DNA of 64,000 nt from Aphanocapsa sp. GSE-SYN-MK-11-07L. GTDB lineage: Bacteria > Cyanobacteriota > Cyanobacteriia > Thermosynechococcales > Thermosynechococcaceae. The position numbers and the translations under genes are program-made. The stretch spans positions 21,719-85,718 of the forward strand of contig JAHHGS010000081.1 of the NCBI GenBank assembly GCA_019359715.1, in the 5' to 3' direction. Shown piece after piece: positions 27,281-37,049 of this stretch; position 1 is the first letter of the stretch; each line of letters starts with the position of its first letter. Below the pieces are notes generated by a model. That model saw only the letters and a program-made list of their open reading frames with translations. It did no database searches and was not told the DNA's origin.

Positions 27281-27925
27281 GTCAAGGGGAATCTCAAGTA
27301 AGTCGCGGGTGCCCGTAATTCCTTGTAAAACAAATAAAACCAACGCAATCACATTCAAAGCAATATGAATTTTGCGCCAGGTGTTAGTGCGATCGCGGTA
27401 AATATCCTGCACAATCGCCAAGGCAAAAATCATCAGTAATGCAGCCGCTAGCCCAAAGTAAAAATGGGAGACATACCATTCGTTGTCGCGGCGAAACACC
27501 CAGTTATTGAAAAAGCCTAAAATCACCAACCCCATCCCGGTTAGGCTGGCAAAAATCCCCCGCCACATTCGCTGGCGCGCTTTGTAGAGCAGCACTAAAG
27601 AAGCCAGTGTCGCAGCATAAATCAGAGCAATAAACACAACTTGAAACGGAGCTTTGCTCCAGAGCTGGTCGGTGACGATGCCATTGGCGATCGCCCGGGT
27701 CATCCCCAGCAGGGAAACACCCACCACGACAGCCGTAAAGAACTCCCCCAGCTTAAGGTGATCGGGGCCGACGCTAGCAGGGATTTTACTTTTTTCGCTA
27801 GTATCCAAGCGGCGACGGCGAGTTTCCCAGGCTCGATTGACCACCAAGCCCAAAACTGGAAACAATAGGGTGACAGCCAAAATGGGGTGCAGGAGCAAAA
27901 CAATATCTGGATGTGAGAGATACAT
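27194..27925 (-). CDS. DUF4079 family membrane protein
   Basis: 243 residues with about 5 membrane helices: LLLHPILAVTLLFPVLGLVV, FFTAVVVGVSLLGMT, VVFIALIYAATLASLVLLY, YFGLAAALLMIFALAIVQDI and IHIALNVIALVLFVLQGITG. The HPILAV and GITGTRDLLE segments, with several membrane His, are typical of DUF4079, a family found in cyanobacteria and plastids and of uncertain function. The C-terminus (DFKTCPTPPANK) is encoded in the second copy of the tandem repeat. ATG at 27925. Confidence 0.85.
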   Translation of the reverse strand: MYLSHPDIVLLLHPILAVTLLFPVLGLVVNRAWETRRRRLDTSEKSKIPASVGPDHLKLGEFFTAVVVGVSLLGMTRAIANGIVTDQLWSKAPFQVVFIALIYAATLASLVLLYKARQRMWRGIFASLTGMGLVILGFFNNWVFRRDNEWYVSHFYFGLAAALLMIFALAIVQDIYRDRTNTWRKIHIALNVIALVLFVLQGITGTRDLLEIPLDWQKSAVYSCNFDPNSPDFKTCPTPPANK

Positions 27926-28041
27926 GAATCACCTCTGGAAATAAGGCAGAGAAAAAATATAGCAGCTAGATCTGAGAAGCCAATGAGTTGAAGCTGAAAA
28001 TCGAAACTATCGATAGGCTACCAAATTTTCTCTGCCAGCTT

Positions 28042-30342
28042 TTATACTTTGGCAACGGCGATCGCCCGAACCTCAGCGTCTCGCTCAAATAATACCCTTG
28101 GACGGAGCAAAATTCGGAACAGCAGCAGCAAAGACTGCAATTCTCCCGGCGTCCGGCGGTGTTGCCACTGCCCCGGCCGGCAGAACAGCATTTGCACTAA
28201 GCAGCGGTGCTGCTCCAAGTTAACTGAATCAAATCTGATCCGTACGGTCGGAAATTCGTCCTTAATGCCTATACGGACAAGCTGCCCCTCTAGTTTTAAA
28301 TTGGCCTCCATAATTTCGATCGCGACCGGCCAACTTTCTTTAGGCGACAGTTCTACCAGCCCAGCCTGGGTCAGCGCCACTTCGGCTCCACCCTCTGAAA
28401 GCATGGTCGTCACTCCCCAAAAAGTCGCAGGCTCGCCGTCACCAGGAAAGACGGTCAGCCGAACGGTTCGCCGCAAGTCAAACCAATCGTAAAGGTCAGG
28501 TTTGGGCACGTCCATCAAAATTAGCAGCGCAATCCCAATCATGATCAGGTTATAGCTGCTCCAAATCCAGCCAATGTTTAGCCCCCGGATGCTGTCTGCC
28601 ACTTCTGGGGGAACTGTGCGGGCCCAGCTTCCCTTAATCATCGACATGCCCAAGTTCCGCCACAGACTCAACGCCGTCAGCAGAAATAAAGTCATCAAGG
28701 GCAAGGCAAGCGGCCAATTAAAATAAAACTGCTGCTGGCTAACCCCTTTGGGCGTAACCTGAAACCGCTGCGAAAACGGGTTGAACATGACTCTGATCAC
28801 GGTTAAGGCCAGCGGAAACGCCAGCACCAAAGAGTAAATATCGGAAAGCAGCGCCGATCGCGAGTAGCGGTTCAGCCACGCAAACACAGTTAAATGCACC
28901 ACGTAGTATGGCAGCCAAAACACCAGCGCCTCAGCCGGAGTTGCCCGCACCGGAATCACCCCCAGCAGCGAATAGAGCAGCGGCGTCAGCAAAAAACCAA
29001 TCCGCGAAAAGGCCGTAAACCAACTCATCAGCCCTTCTAAATGGGCCAGGCGCTGCACAAAGCTCAAGCCAGGAATCGTCAGCGGGTTGGCCTCAATAAA
29101 AAAGGCTTGCAGGGTGCCCCTCGCCCAGCGCAGTCGCTGAACCGCGTAGGCAGCCATATTTTCTGCGGCCAGACCAGCACTCAGTTTTTCGTTCAGGTAA
29201 ACCAGCCTGTGTCCTTGGGCCGAGAGACAAATGCCCGTAAAGTAATCTTCACTGATCGAATCGGTGACAAACCCGCCCACGCCCTCTAGGGCACTCCGAC
29301 GCACCAAAAAAGAAGTGCCAGCACAGGTAACGCTGCCAGCGGCATCTCGCACCCGCTGGGTTTGACGGTAAAAAACTTCTTCATCGGGGGTAAGAATATT
29401 TTCTAGCCCTAAGTTACGGGCGATCGGGTCGGGGTTATAAAAGCTTTGCGGGGTTTGAACCAGTGCCACCTCCTGGTGCTGAAAAAAGCCAACCGTGCGC
29501 GTCAAAAAATTCTGGGTCGGAATAAAATCAGCGTCAAAGATTACAATCAGTTCGGCGGTGGTGCGGGCGATCGCATGGTTCAAATTCCCTGCTTTGGCGT
29601 GGCGACTGTCAGGGCGAGTCATGTACTCACAGCCCAGCTCGGCCGCTAACTCTTCTACCTCGGAGCGGCGGGTATCGTCCAGCAGATAAATTTTAAGTTG
29701 CTGAGCCGGATAATCGAGCGCCTGACAGCCAATTACCGTTCGGCGCAAAATAAAAATCGGCTCATTGTAGGTGGGAATTAAAATATCTACGGTCGGAGTA
29801 TAGTGCCCTGCTAAGACCGCGATCGCCTGCTGATCGGCTTCTCGATGCCGGTCTTTAATCCGCAGCATTAAAAACAGTTGAATCACCCCCGTTGTCAGGG
29901 TCAGCATTTCCAGCCCAAATAGTCCGAGGCTAATCACGCCGTTCAGGGGCGTACTTAAATTGAGCGTGGTCAGCGATCGCCACAGCAGGTAGCGAAGGGT
30001 CAAGGCCAGCAAAATGCTCACCACAATCGTGCGCGACCACGTGCGGGGCTGCGGAGAAACGCGGGTAATCACAAACGCCAGCAAAAACAGAATCACCGTC
30101 GGTGCCAGCAGGTATTCGCCCGTCACCATTGGCACTTGCAGCCACAGCGGCGGATACTCTTGCAGGGCATCAAGCTCAGCGACAATTTGTCGGATGTCTC
30201 CGTCGCCAGCAAACCAGCCGATACAGATAATTCCTGCCAGCACAATGATCGCCAGCATGACCAGCGTGGCAGTTTGGGGTCGGAAGATGCGCTTATTTGG
30301 TGGATAGTTGATTCCTTCGCTACCCAGTTGCGACACCTTCAT
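28042..30342 (-). CDS. BcsA-like (cellulose synthase family) glycosyltransferase with PilZ-like tail
   Basis: 766 residues. Membrane helices flank a GT2 domain that contains the processive-synthase residues: DD at 222-223, DAD at 270-272, SED at 364-366 and QRLRW at 402-406. It polymerises and exports a beta-glycan, probably cellulose or a related polymer, across the inner membrane. After the final helices a PilZ-like region shows RRTVR (RxxxR) but MLSEGG where the usual motif is D/NxSxxG, so c-di-GMP binding is uncertain. No bcsB, bcsZ or other cellulose genes are adjacent. ATG at 30342. Confidence 0.9.
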   Translation of the reverse strand: MKVSQLGSEGINYPPNKRIFRPQTATLVMLAIIVLAGIICIGWFAGDGDIRQIVAELDALQEYPPLWLQVPMVTGEYLLAPTVILFLLAFVITRVSPQPRTWSRTIVVSILLALTLRYLLWRSLTTLNLSTPLNGVISLGLFGLEMLTLTTGVIQLFLMLRIKDRHREADQQAIAVLAGHYTPTVDILIPTYNEPIFILRRTVIGCQALDYPAQQLKIYLLDDTRRSEVEELAAELGCEYMTRPDSRHAKAGNLNHAIARTTAELIVIFDADFIPTQNFLTRTVGFFQHQEVALVQTPQSFYNPDPIARNLGLENILTPDEEVFYRQTQRVRDAAGSVTCAGTSFLVRRSALEGVGGFVTDSISEDYFTGICLSAQGHRLVYLNEKLSAGLAAENMAAYAVQRLRWARGTLQAFFIEANPLTIPGLSFVQRLAHLEGLMSWFTAFSRIGFLLTPLLYSLLGVIPVRATPAEALVFWLPYYVVHLTVFAWLNRYSRSALLSDIYSLVLAFPLALTVIRVMFNPFSQRFQVTPKGVSQQQFYFNWPLALPLMTLFLLTALSLWRNLGMSMIKGSWARTVPPEVADSIRGLNIGWIWSSYNLIMIGIALLILMDVPKPDLYDWFDLRRTVRLTVFPGDGEPATFWGVTTMLSEGGAEVALTQAGLVELSPKESWPVAIEIMEANLKLEGQLVRIGIKDEFPTVRIRFDSVNLEQHRCLVQMLFCRPGQWQHRRTPGELQSLLLLFRILLRPRVLFERDAEVRAIAVAKV

Positions 30343-30734
30343 TCGTTGAAATCCTCCGACAGGGATAATTTAAGTAAGGTTGGGGCAGTTTGGCCAGTTG
30401 ACTGACCGCAGGTGATCAATTTAAAGACAAGAATTTGTTTTTTTAAGAAATAATGATGCAAAGCCAGAAGATGACAGGCCTGCCACTCTGAATGTATATC
30501 TTAATGAACGGTTCTGATGCGCGAATTGTTCCGGGTCGCAAATTGTCTTAGGGGACAGGCTTTCTGAGCCGACTTTCGACACCCAGTCGGAGAGTTTGGT
30601 CAAACCAGTTCCCCAAAATCTGATTGACGGCGATCGCCACAAAAGTCAGGACAGATGATTCTCTCAAACCCCGATCCGGCTGCTCAAAAAAATCCTCAGC
30701 GACTGGACATTAATAGGCGACCTGCAATTCAGCC
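30343..30734. other. Divergent intergenic region
   Basis: About 390 bases between the BcsA-like gene (minus) and the PIG-V-like gene (plus). It must hold both promoters. An inverted repeat (CCGACT ... AGTCGG, near 30571-30596) and an AT-rich start are visible, but no riboswitch or known operator was recognised. Reading frames here lack coding character. Confidence 0.4.
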
Positions 30735-31982
30735 ATGAGAAATGCTTCTAATCTGCGGATCATCGTCATCATTTGGTTGGCTTGGGGGCTGCTGATGGTT
30801 GGCTATCAAGCCTATGTGCCAGCTCGGTTTCAACCCCAGCGTCCTGATCGGGCCGTGTTCTGGACGGCTGAAGCCACCCAAAATCCTCCCACTGGAGAAG
30901 AGTCGTTTCTGAGTAGCCATGTTGCCTGGGACTCCGGCTACTATCTCTCGATTGCGATCGCAGGCTACGATGACCCGCAGATGCGGGCGATCCCCCCTCA
31001 CTTTAGCTGGCGTAATCCGCAAATTGCCCGCAAGGGCGATCGCCCAGACTGGATCTCAATGAACTATGCCTTTTATCCCTTTTACCCCCTGATGATCCGA
31101 GGGCTGATGTTGCCCTTGGGGGTACTCGGTCTGAACCCGTTTGCGACAGCCACTCTGGCCGGAGTCCTGGTTTCGATGCTGGGCACGTTGGGCGCCATGC
31201 TGGCCCTGTGGGATTTGGCGCGAGATGACTGGGGAGATGATGTCGGGCGGCGGGCAGCTTTTTATTTGCTAATTTTTCCGGCTGGGATGTTTCTGGCCCA
31301 AGTTTACACGGAAGGATTGTTTTTGGGGCTTTCGTTTGGGGCGATCGCCCTGGCTCGTCGCCAACAGTGGATGGGAGCAGGCTTACTGGCAATGGCGGCA
31401 ACCTGGACAAAGGCGGCGGGGGTGCTGATCGTGATTCCGCTGGTTTGGTATTGGTGGCAAGCTGGCGGCCTAAAAAAATTAGTGCGTCAGCCGGCTTGGA
31501 CTGAAGCGAGAAAAATGCTGTGGATTAGCAGCCCAATTTTGGCCTATTTGATCTGGTCAGCTTGGCTGGGAGATTCGTTTCGGATTGTTCAGTCTGCCTA
31601 CTTTAACCGCGGGCTGCTGCTGATGGGCGAATCTTACGCTGACTGGTCAAAAGCTTGGGCATCAATGTTCACTAACAATCTGCAAGCGCGGGCTTACTAT
31701 CTGGTCGAATTTGCGGCGATCGGGTTTGGCTTGCTGGCTTGTCTATTGTTTTGGCAGCGCAGCCGCCCGCTGGCGATTTACAGCTTGATCATAATTTTGT
31801 TTGCCTTAACGAGTGGAGAAGCCCAGGGAATGCATCGCTACGTGATGGCAGCGCCGATCATTTTTCTGCTGCCCGCCGCGTGGGGACAAAACGAAGCCTT
31901 TGACCGCGCTTGGACACTGGGGAATGTGCTGCTGATGGGGGTGTTTGCAGCGACCTTTAGCTTTGGCTTTTGGGCGGGATAG
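30735..31982 (+). CDS. PIG-V-like mannosyltransferase family membrane protein
   Basis: 415 residues with about 9-10 hydrophobic helices. After the first helix comes WDSGYYLSIAIAGYDD, which matches the catalytic luminal loop ('WD..hY..IA..GY') of GPI mannosyltransferase 2 and bacterial GT-C relatives, then MNYAFYPFYPLMIRG. These enzymes use a lipid-linked sugar donor. The bacterial acceptor is unknown; an exopolysaccharide or glycoprotein is possible. ATG at 30735. Confidence 0.8.
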   Translation: MRNASNLRIIVIIWLAWGLLMVGYQAYVPARFQPQRPDRAVFWTAEATQNPPTGEESFLSSHVAWDSGYYLSIAIAGYDDPQMRAIPPHFSWRNPQIARKGDRPDWISMNYAFYPFYPLMIRGLMLPLGVLGLNPFATATLAGVLVSMLGTLGAMLALWDLARDDWGDDVGRRAAFYLLIFPAGMFLAQVYTEGLFLGLSFGAIALARRQQWMGAGLLAMAATWTKAAGVLIVIPLVWYWWQAGGLKKLVRQPAWTEARKMLWISSPILAYLIWSAWLGDSFRIVQSAYFNRGLLLMGESYADWSKAWASMFTNNLQARAYYLVEFAAIGFGLLACLLFWQRSRPLAIYSLIIILFALTSGEAQGMHRYVMAAPIIFLLPAAWGQNEAFDRAWTLGNVLLMGVFAATFSFGFWAG

Positions 31983-32019
31983 AGTTGGGGAAAGGCAGAT
32001 AGAGGCAGGCAGACTTCTA

Positions 32020-33093
32020 CTATGTCCAGTACAGGAGCTTTGCTGGCGGGAATCGCTTTGCCAGCTCTTGCTCAAAGAACTGACGCAGTTCGCGCATTGT
32101 CTTGGGGTCGTAAACGTATTTGATGCCGCCAAACCTATTGCGCTTCACAACCCGATTCGCCTCGTTCAGGTCTAGCTTTGTGTTGGGATACCAGCTCAAC
32201 AACACGTCTTTAGAACCAGGCGTGAACCGATACGAAATCAGCTCAAAGCTTAAATCAGACTCAAAGTCCAGTGCTGTAGAGATCTGATCGAGCAACTGCG
32301 TGTAGTGCGATCGCCAATCTTCAATCGGCATAATCGGCGCTATCACGACCCCTAGTCGATAGCCGCCCTCTAAGCCCAACCGTCGCAGTCCTTGCAGTCG
32401 GGCTGGTACAGAGGCCGTACCGCCTTCTAAGCGATCGCTAATCGGGGCGGCATTCACACTTACCCGACAGCGGGTGTGCCCGTTGTGCGGCAGATCCAAC
32501 AAGCCCTCAACGTGGTCGAACTTAGACACCCAGCGCAGATGCCCATCTTGGCGGGTGCCAAAGTAGCGAATTGCTGCCGCTAAGCTGCCGGTCAGATGCT
32601 CAATTTCCAAGGGGTCGGTGTAACAACTGACTTCGTAGGTGGTTGGACTGCCGGAACGCTCGTAGGCAGATAAATTTTCCAGGATCTGGGGCAAATTTGC
32701 ATAGACGCGAATTACCGGCGGCCCCGACAAGCTCCCTGCCAAATAGCAATACTGACAGTGGGCTGGACAGCCCTCAGCCAGATGGAACTGCCAATCCGCA
32801 GAGGGGGGAATCGGAGTTAGCTTCAACTGACTCTGGGGCGCAGTCACCACTGCCAGCGTCCGCTTGGCGATCGCATAGGTCTGGCGCTCCGTCTCACCTC
32901 GTAACCCAGTGATTCGATTCTGCCGCAGCTCCTGAATTGGCAAGCCGAAAGACTGCACCCGCTGATAAATTTGCTGTCCCCACGGCTGATCTAAGGCAGC
33001 CGGTGTAAATAAAACTTGCTCAGGCATCCACAGCCGGGCTTGACGGACGCTCATTTCAGCGGCAGTCAGGGTTGGAATAGAAGGTGTTACCAT
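32020..33093 (-). CDS. Spore photoproduct lyase-like radical SAM protein
   Basis: About 357 residues from ATG 33093 (AAGGATAAGC upstream). The HLAEGCPAHCQYCYL motif carries the CxxxCxxC that binds the SAM-cleaving 4Fe-4S cluster. The following SLSGPPVIRVYANL and TTYEVSCYTDPLEIEHL are typical of the SPL family. True spore photoproduct lyase repairs thymine dimers in Firmicutes spores. Cyanobacterial members are homologous, but whether they repair DNA is not established here. It converges on the PIG-V-like gene and lies downstream of ccmO on the same strand. Confidence 0.88.
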   Translation of the reverse strand: MVTPSIPTLTAAEMSVRQARLWMPEQVLFTPAALDQPWGQQIYQRVQSFGLPIQELRQNRITGLRGETERQTYAIAKRTLAVVTAPQSQLKLTPIPPSADWQFHLAEGCPAHCQYCYLAGSLSGPPVIRVYANLPQILENLSAYERSGSPTTYEVSCYTDPLEIEHLTGSLAAAIRYFGTRQDGHLRWVSKFDHVEGLLDLPHNGHTRCRVSVNAAPISDRLEGGTASVPARLQGLRRLGLEGGYRLGVVIAPIMPIEDWRSHYTQLLDQISTALDFESDLSFELISYRFTPGSKDVLLSWYPNTKLDLNEANRVVKRNRFGGIKYVYDPKTMRELRQFFEQELAKRFPPAKLLYWT

Positions 33094-33201
33094 GCTTATC
33101 CTTGGCTCACTCTCTCTATTGTGGTGCTGATTAAAATCGCTGTAGTGCACCATAAAAGCGGATTTTACGCCATTTTAAATCGGACTTTCCTCCGCTTTGC
33201 T

Positions 33202-33975
33202 CTAATCTTCTCGGATGACTGGAATTTCTTCTAAAGCAGGCATGGCGATCGCCGCTTGTTCATTTGTAGCCGCCGGGAGCTGCTGGAGATTGGCTTCTAC
33301 CAAGGCAGGCGCTTTTTCTTTAATCGAGATCGGCAATTGGAGCGGCCGGACTTCTTCAATCCAGCAGCTTGCCAAGGGCAAAGTTTGATCCAAGTCGTCA
33401 AGGGGACGCGGCACCAGCATGACGGAGTGGAGTTCGCCAATCCGGTCGGCTTCGGCCATGCCAGCATCCAACGCCACCAAGGCATTCGCCACTGATCCGC
33501 GCACGATCACCGTACAGAGTCCCGCCCCAATCATTTCATAAGCGGTCAGCACCACATCGGCCGACTTCAGCATCGCATCGGCTGCGCCAACCATGGCCGG
33601 AAACCCGCGCGTTTCCAGTAAACCAACCGCCTGACTGCTGAGCCGATTATTGCCTTTGCCGGTAGCCAGTTGGGCCAACCGACTGCCGATCGGCAGCACT
33701 TTTTCCAAGTCAGGCATTGGGCGAGCCACCACCAGCGTTGACAGCGCTTGACCAAACTGAGCCGCCCGCTCGGCGCCTTCTTCCACCGCCAGCCGCACAT
33801 CGGCAATGCCGCCCCGAACGATCGCCGTACAGTGGCCGCTGCCAATTTTTTCGTAACCAACCAAAATTACTTCAGACGACTTGAGCATGTGGTCGGCAAT
33901 GCCCACGATCGCAGGAAAACTTTGGGCAGAAACTAAACCCAAAGCCATGTCCGTGAAGTCTGCTGGGAGAGCCAT
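33202..33975 (-). CDS. ccmO: Carboxysome shell protein CcmO (tandem BMC)
   Basis: 257 residues with two BMC domains in tandem. The first starts ALGLVSAQSFPAIVGIADHM and includes EKIGSGHCTAIVRG; the second starts AVGLLETRGFPAMVGAADAM and includes EMIGAGLCTVIVRG. A 65-residue tail follows. CcmO forms pseudohexameric trimers in the beta-carboxysome shell facets or edges and recruits the shell to the CcmM-CcmN-Rubisco core. It is the last gene of the ccm operon here, 50 bases after ccmN. Confidence 0.95.
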   Translation of the reverse strand: MALPADFTDMALGLVSAQSFPAIVGIADHMLKSSEVILVGYEKIGSGHCTAIVRGGIADVRLAVEEGAERAAQFGQALSTLVVARPMPDLEKVLPIGSRLAQLATGKGNNRLSSQAVGLLETRGFPAMVGAADAMLKSADVVLTAYEMIGAGLCTVIVRGSVANALVALDAGMAEADRIGELHSVMLVPRPLDDLDQTLPLASCWIEEVRPLQLPISIKEKAPALVEANLQQLPAATNEQAAIAMPALEEIPVIRED

Positions 33976-34025
33976 TCGCTAAAAGAGAGGGAGTGCCTTC
34001 ATTGTAGTAGATGGATATCAGTTGG

Positions 34026-34622
34026 TCAGTTGCCCCAAGGGTCATTAGTTAGGTTAGCCTTCGGAAACATTTTGCCCATCATTTGGTGGACATAGCCCTG
34101 CCCATAGACGGGGTTAGTCGGCTGAGCAGATAGGCTGCTGTTGACTAAAGCTTCAGAACCGTTTAGATCAGCAGTCGGCTGAGGATCGCCGGCTGGAGCA
34201 ATGGCATCGTTAGCTGCGCCATTCGGATTAGCTGGGCTGTCAGGGGCGATCGCCGCGAAGCCAGCCACTTGCCGACTCGTATCGCCAATTAAAGAGCCGG
34301 GCGCAACCACCTGACCGGGGGCAACATCGCTATTCAAAATGGTGCTAGCTGAGCCAACGCAGGCATGTTTGCCAATTTTCCCTTTGCCAATCAGTAAAAC
34401 TCCTGTCCCCAAGTTGGCCCCTTCTAAAATTTCTAGCTTGCCAGCACAGGCCCGTAAAATGCTGCCTAAGCCAATGCAAACCCCGGCGCTAATTAAAATT
34501 TGGCTATCGGGATCAGCGCACAGCAGAACGCCGGGAGCAATCATAGCGCTGGGGTGAATTTTAACATCGCCAACGCAAGCAGAACGATAGTCACCAATGG
34601 GTTGTGGGGATGGCAAATACAT
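34026..34622 (-). CDS. ccmN: Carboxysome assembly protein CcmN
   Basis: 198 residues. Residues about 20-110 are left-handed beta-helix hexapeptide repeats (IHPSAMIAPGVLLC; VGSASTILNSDVAPGQVVAP). A Pro/Ala linker leads to an amphipathic C-terminal encapsulation peptide (NPVYGQGYVHQMMGKMFP). CcmN binds CcmM through its repeats and shell CcmK through the peptide, linking the Rubisco core to the shell. It lies 36 bases downstream of ccmM. Confidence 0.95.
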   Translation of the reverse strand: MYLPSPQPIGDYRSACVGDVKIHPSAMIAPGVLLCADPDSQILISAGVCIGLGSILRACAGKLEILEGANLGTGVLLIGKGKIGKHACVGSASTILNSDVAPGQVVAPGSLIGDTSRQVAGFAAIAPDSPANPNGAANDAIAPAGDPQPTADLNGSEALVNSSLSAQPTNPVYGQGYVHQMMGKMFPKANLTNDPWGN

Positions 34623-34658
34623 GGATTTTAGAGGGCCAACCGCTCAGGGTTGCCGCCG

Positions 34659-36650
34659 CTATTTTTTTGGTTGCTGAATCAGCACTTCTGACACCCGCCG
34701 CTTCGATTTGGGATCAATGCCAATCAAACGCACATACTCTCGATCATATTCTTGCAGGCTGGCGTTGAGAGCCGCGATCGCATCCGACTCATGGCTGGCT
34801 CGAATCGTCGGCCCACTTTGCCAAGAGCTAGTTTTAAACCGTCGGGTATCGGCGTGTTCAATCCCTAACTGGTGCCCTTGGCGCAGCAGTTGTCGGACTT
34901 GGTTTTGGATATCACTGCTTAAACCTGTTGCAGAGGCACCATTCGTCCGGTTAGGGCTGGGGGTAAACCCTTTGGCAGGGCTGCGGCTGGGCGCACTCGC
35001 ACCACCAGACTTACCGCTGGGGCGCTGAATAATCGTTTCAACGAGCCGCTTTTTGGCTTTGGTGTCAATGCCGATCAGGCGGACATATTCTTTACTGTGC
35101 TCGGCCAAGAAAGATTGAATGGCGGCGATCGCCTCGCCAGGACTGCGACTGTGCAGGGTTGTCCCACTCTGCCAAGAGCTGGTCTTAAACCGCCGCTCAT
35201 CGGCATACTCCAAGCCAATTTGACAGCCTTGGGCCAACATTTGACCCACTTGAGTTTGCAGCTCACCGTCAGTACTACTCCCAGAACTAGAAGCTGAGCT
35301 ATGGCTATAGCTAGAACTAGCATGACTCGTGGCACCTGGGCTATTACTAACACTAACTTTGCCACCAGGACGCTGAACCGTGACCTCAGTCACGCGAGTT
35401 TTGGCACTCGGATTAATCCCAATCAGCCGCACATAGTCTTTGCTGTGGTCAGCTAAAAATGCCGACAGTTCTGCCAGCACCGCTGCTGGCTGCGTTGCTT
35501 TAATTGTCCCCCCGGCTTGCCAGGAACTGGTCTTAAACCGTCGTTCGTCGGCGTACTCTAAACCAACTCGGCAGCCTTGCCCTAAAATTTGGCTGACTAA
35601 ACCTGCTAAGTCAGAAGCTTGAGCAGAGGCAGAAGACACCGGCGATCGGCTGGTTGAACTTGTAGAACTGGCCGCATAGCTAGAGCCACTGCTTGATGAG
35701 TAATTGCCGCTAAGAACAGGCTGATCACTAGGGCGCTGAATAATTTGTTCCACCACTCGCTTCTTGGCTTTAGTGTCAATCCCAATCAGGCGCACGTACT
35801 CACCGCTGTGCTCCACTAAGCAAGCATTGAGAGCAGCTAGCACTGCCGATTCGCGGTTTTCCTGAATCGGAGAGCAGCTTTGCCAAGAACTCGTTCTAAA
35901 ACGGCGACTATTGGCGTGTTCTGTGCCAATTTGATAGCCCTGCTTCAATAATTGGCGCACCTGTTCAACTGTATCGGTATTCATAACTGAGGTCTGTCCC
36001 TTGTGGCTAATAGGAGAGGCGGGTTGAGAACCCTGATCAAGCTGCTCGCGGATGGGGGAGGCCGCATCTTCAGCGCGGTGAGAGCGCAGCGCGTTGTTCA
36101 CCCCGACGACGTGCTGGGCAAAGTGAATATCGCTGGCTTCGACATCGGGCAAGCGATCAGCCTGTTGCTGGCTCGTGATCACTGAACCGGATGGCACATA
36201 CTTTCCGGGCGGAATTTCAACGTCCTGAACCAAGGTGTGCATCATCACAATGCAGCCCTGACCAACCCGCGCGTTAAAAATTGTCGAACGAAAGCCAATA
36301 AAGCAATCGTCGCCAATATAGGCCGGCCCGTGAATCAGCGCCAAGTGAGTAATAGAAGTATCACGACCAATCCAGACCGAGTACGGCTGCTGGTCGTCGC
36401 CGATAACTCGCCCCTGCTCTAGCCCATGAATCACCACCCCATCTTTCATATTGGTGTTTTCACCAATATGAAAGGGGGTGCCCTCATCTGCCCGGATCGA
36501 CACTCCCGGTGCAATATGGACGTTTGCGCTCACTTGAACGTCGCCAATGACGCTAGAAAAGGAGTGCACATAGGCGGTGGCATCAATTTTGGGTTCCGCT
36601 AGCTCCTTTGACCAAGGGGTCGGAGGAGCTGCATAACCGCGAGCTGCCAT
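34659..36650 (-). CDS. ccmM: Carboxysome scaffold CcmM (gamma-CA-like domain plus four RbcS-like domains)
   Basis: 663 residues. Residues 1-205 form a gamma-carbonic anhydrase beta-helix; the three zinc His are at H75 (VVIHG), H102 and H107 (ITHLALIHG), and ADEG and [11 protein letters not shown] are present. Four Rubisco small-subunit-like domains follow, each with (R)RFK/RTSSWQ, at roughly 228-315, 345-425, 460-545 and 575-660, separated by Ser-rich linkers. Each cross-links Rubisco L8S8 into the carboxysome condensate. The first SSU-like domain has Cys259 and Cys277, 18 residues apart, as in the redox switch described for the Synechococcus protein; the other three lack cysteines. The Cys194/Cys200 pair that activates the Thermosynechococcus anhydrase is absent (residues 194-200 contain none). 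An internal start at Met223 would give the short form. Confidence 0.96.
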   Translation of the reverse strand: MAARGYAAPPTPWSKELAEPKIDATAYVHSFSSVIGDVQVSANVHIAPGVSIRADEGTPFHIGENTNMKDGVVIHGLEQGRVIGDDQQPYSVWIGRDTSITHLALIHGPAYIGDDCFIGFRSTIFNARVGQGCIVMMHTLVQDVEIPPGKYVPSGSVITSQQQADRLPDVEASDIHFAQHVVGVNNALRSHRAEDAASPIREQLDQGSQPASPISHKGQTSVMNTDTVEQVRQLLKQGYQIGTEHANSRRFRTSSWQSCSPIQENRESAVLAALNACLVEHSGEYVRLIGIDTKAKKRVVEQIIQRPSDQPVLSGNYSSSSGSSYAASSTSSTSRSPVSSASAQASDLAGLVSQILGQGCRVGLEYADERRFKTSSWQAGGTIKATQPAAVLAELSAFLADHSKDYVRLIGINPSAKTRVTEVTVQRPGGKVSVSNSPGATSHASSSYSHSSASSSGSSTDGELQTQVGQMLAQGCQIGLEYADERRFKTSSWQSGTTLHSRSPGEAIAAIQSFLAEHSKEYVRLIGIDTKAKKRLVETIIQRPSGKSGGASAPSRSPAKGFTPSPNRTNGASATGLSSDIQNQVRQLLRQGHQLGIEHADTRRFKTSSWQSGPTIRASHESDAIAALNASLQEYDREYVRLIGIDPKSKRRVSEVLIQQPKK
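35982..36000 (-). promoter_or_regulatory. Candidate internal translation start for short CcmM
   Basis: In-frame ATG at 35984-35982 (Met223) begins directly before the first SSU-like domain, with AAGGGA about 12 bases upstream. In other beta-cyanobacteria a short CcmM lacking the anhydrase domain is made from such an internal site. Here it would give 441 residues with four SSU-like domains. Confidence 0.55.
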
Positions 36651-36741
36651 AATCGATCCTCCTAAATACTCTCTTGCAGGGGAAACTGAGCCTAGGAAGG
36701 GAAACCGATCGCTAGCTCAGTCAAGTCAAGCCGCCTGACGT

Positions 36742-37044
36742 TTAGCGATACTGGTCTCGCTTACTGTAGAGCAACTGATTATCAACACTGACGGTATCAA
36801 TAATTGCGACAACCGCCGCATCAACTGGCCGCTTTTCGCTGCCGATGATTTGACGAGCCGCACTGCCTCGGCTTACCAGCACCCACTCATCCACACCGGC
36901 CCCAACGTTGTCTGCTGCTACTTCGTACTTAGCAAGGGGATGCCCTGCGTCATCCAAAAACTGCAATACCAAGAATTTCACACCTTGCAGGCTAGACTCC
37001 TTTTGAGTGCTGGTGACAGTGCCGCGTACCTTGGCAATTTGCAT
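36742..37044 (-). CDS. ccmL: Carboxysome vertex protein CcmL
   Basis: 100 residues, the usual EutN/CcmL length. MQIAKVRGTVTSTQK, GVKFLVLQFLD, DNVGAGVDEWVLVSRGSAAR and VDAAVVAIIDTV are family signatures. CcmL forms pentamers that cap the 12 vertices of the shell. It starts 5 bases after the stop of ccmK1, implying translational coupling. ccmM begins 91 bases downstream. Confidence 0.96.
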   Translation of the reverse strand: MQIAKVRGTVTSTQKESSLQGVKFLVLQFLDDAGHPLAKYEVAADNVGAGVDEWVLVSRGSAARQIIGSEKRPVDAAVVAIIDTVSVDNQLLYSKRDQYR

Positions 37045-37049
37045 GGAAT

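Noticed and set aside
30421..30642. A 73-codon minus-strand frame in the intergenic region
   Set aside because: No ribosome site, no recognisable domain, composition like non-coding sequence.
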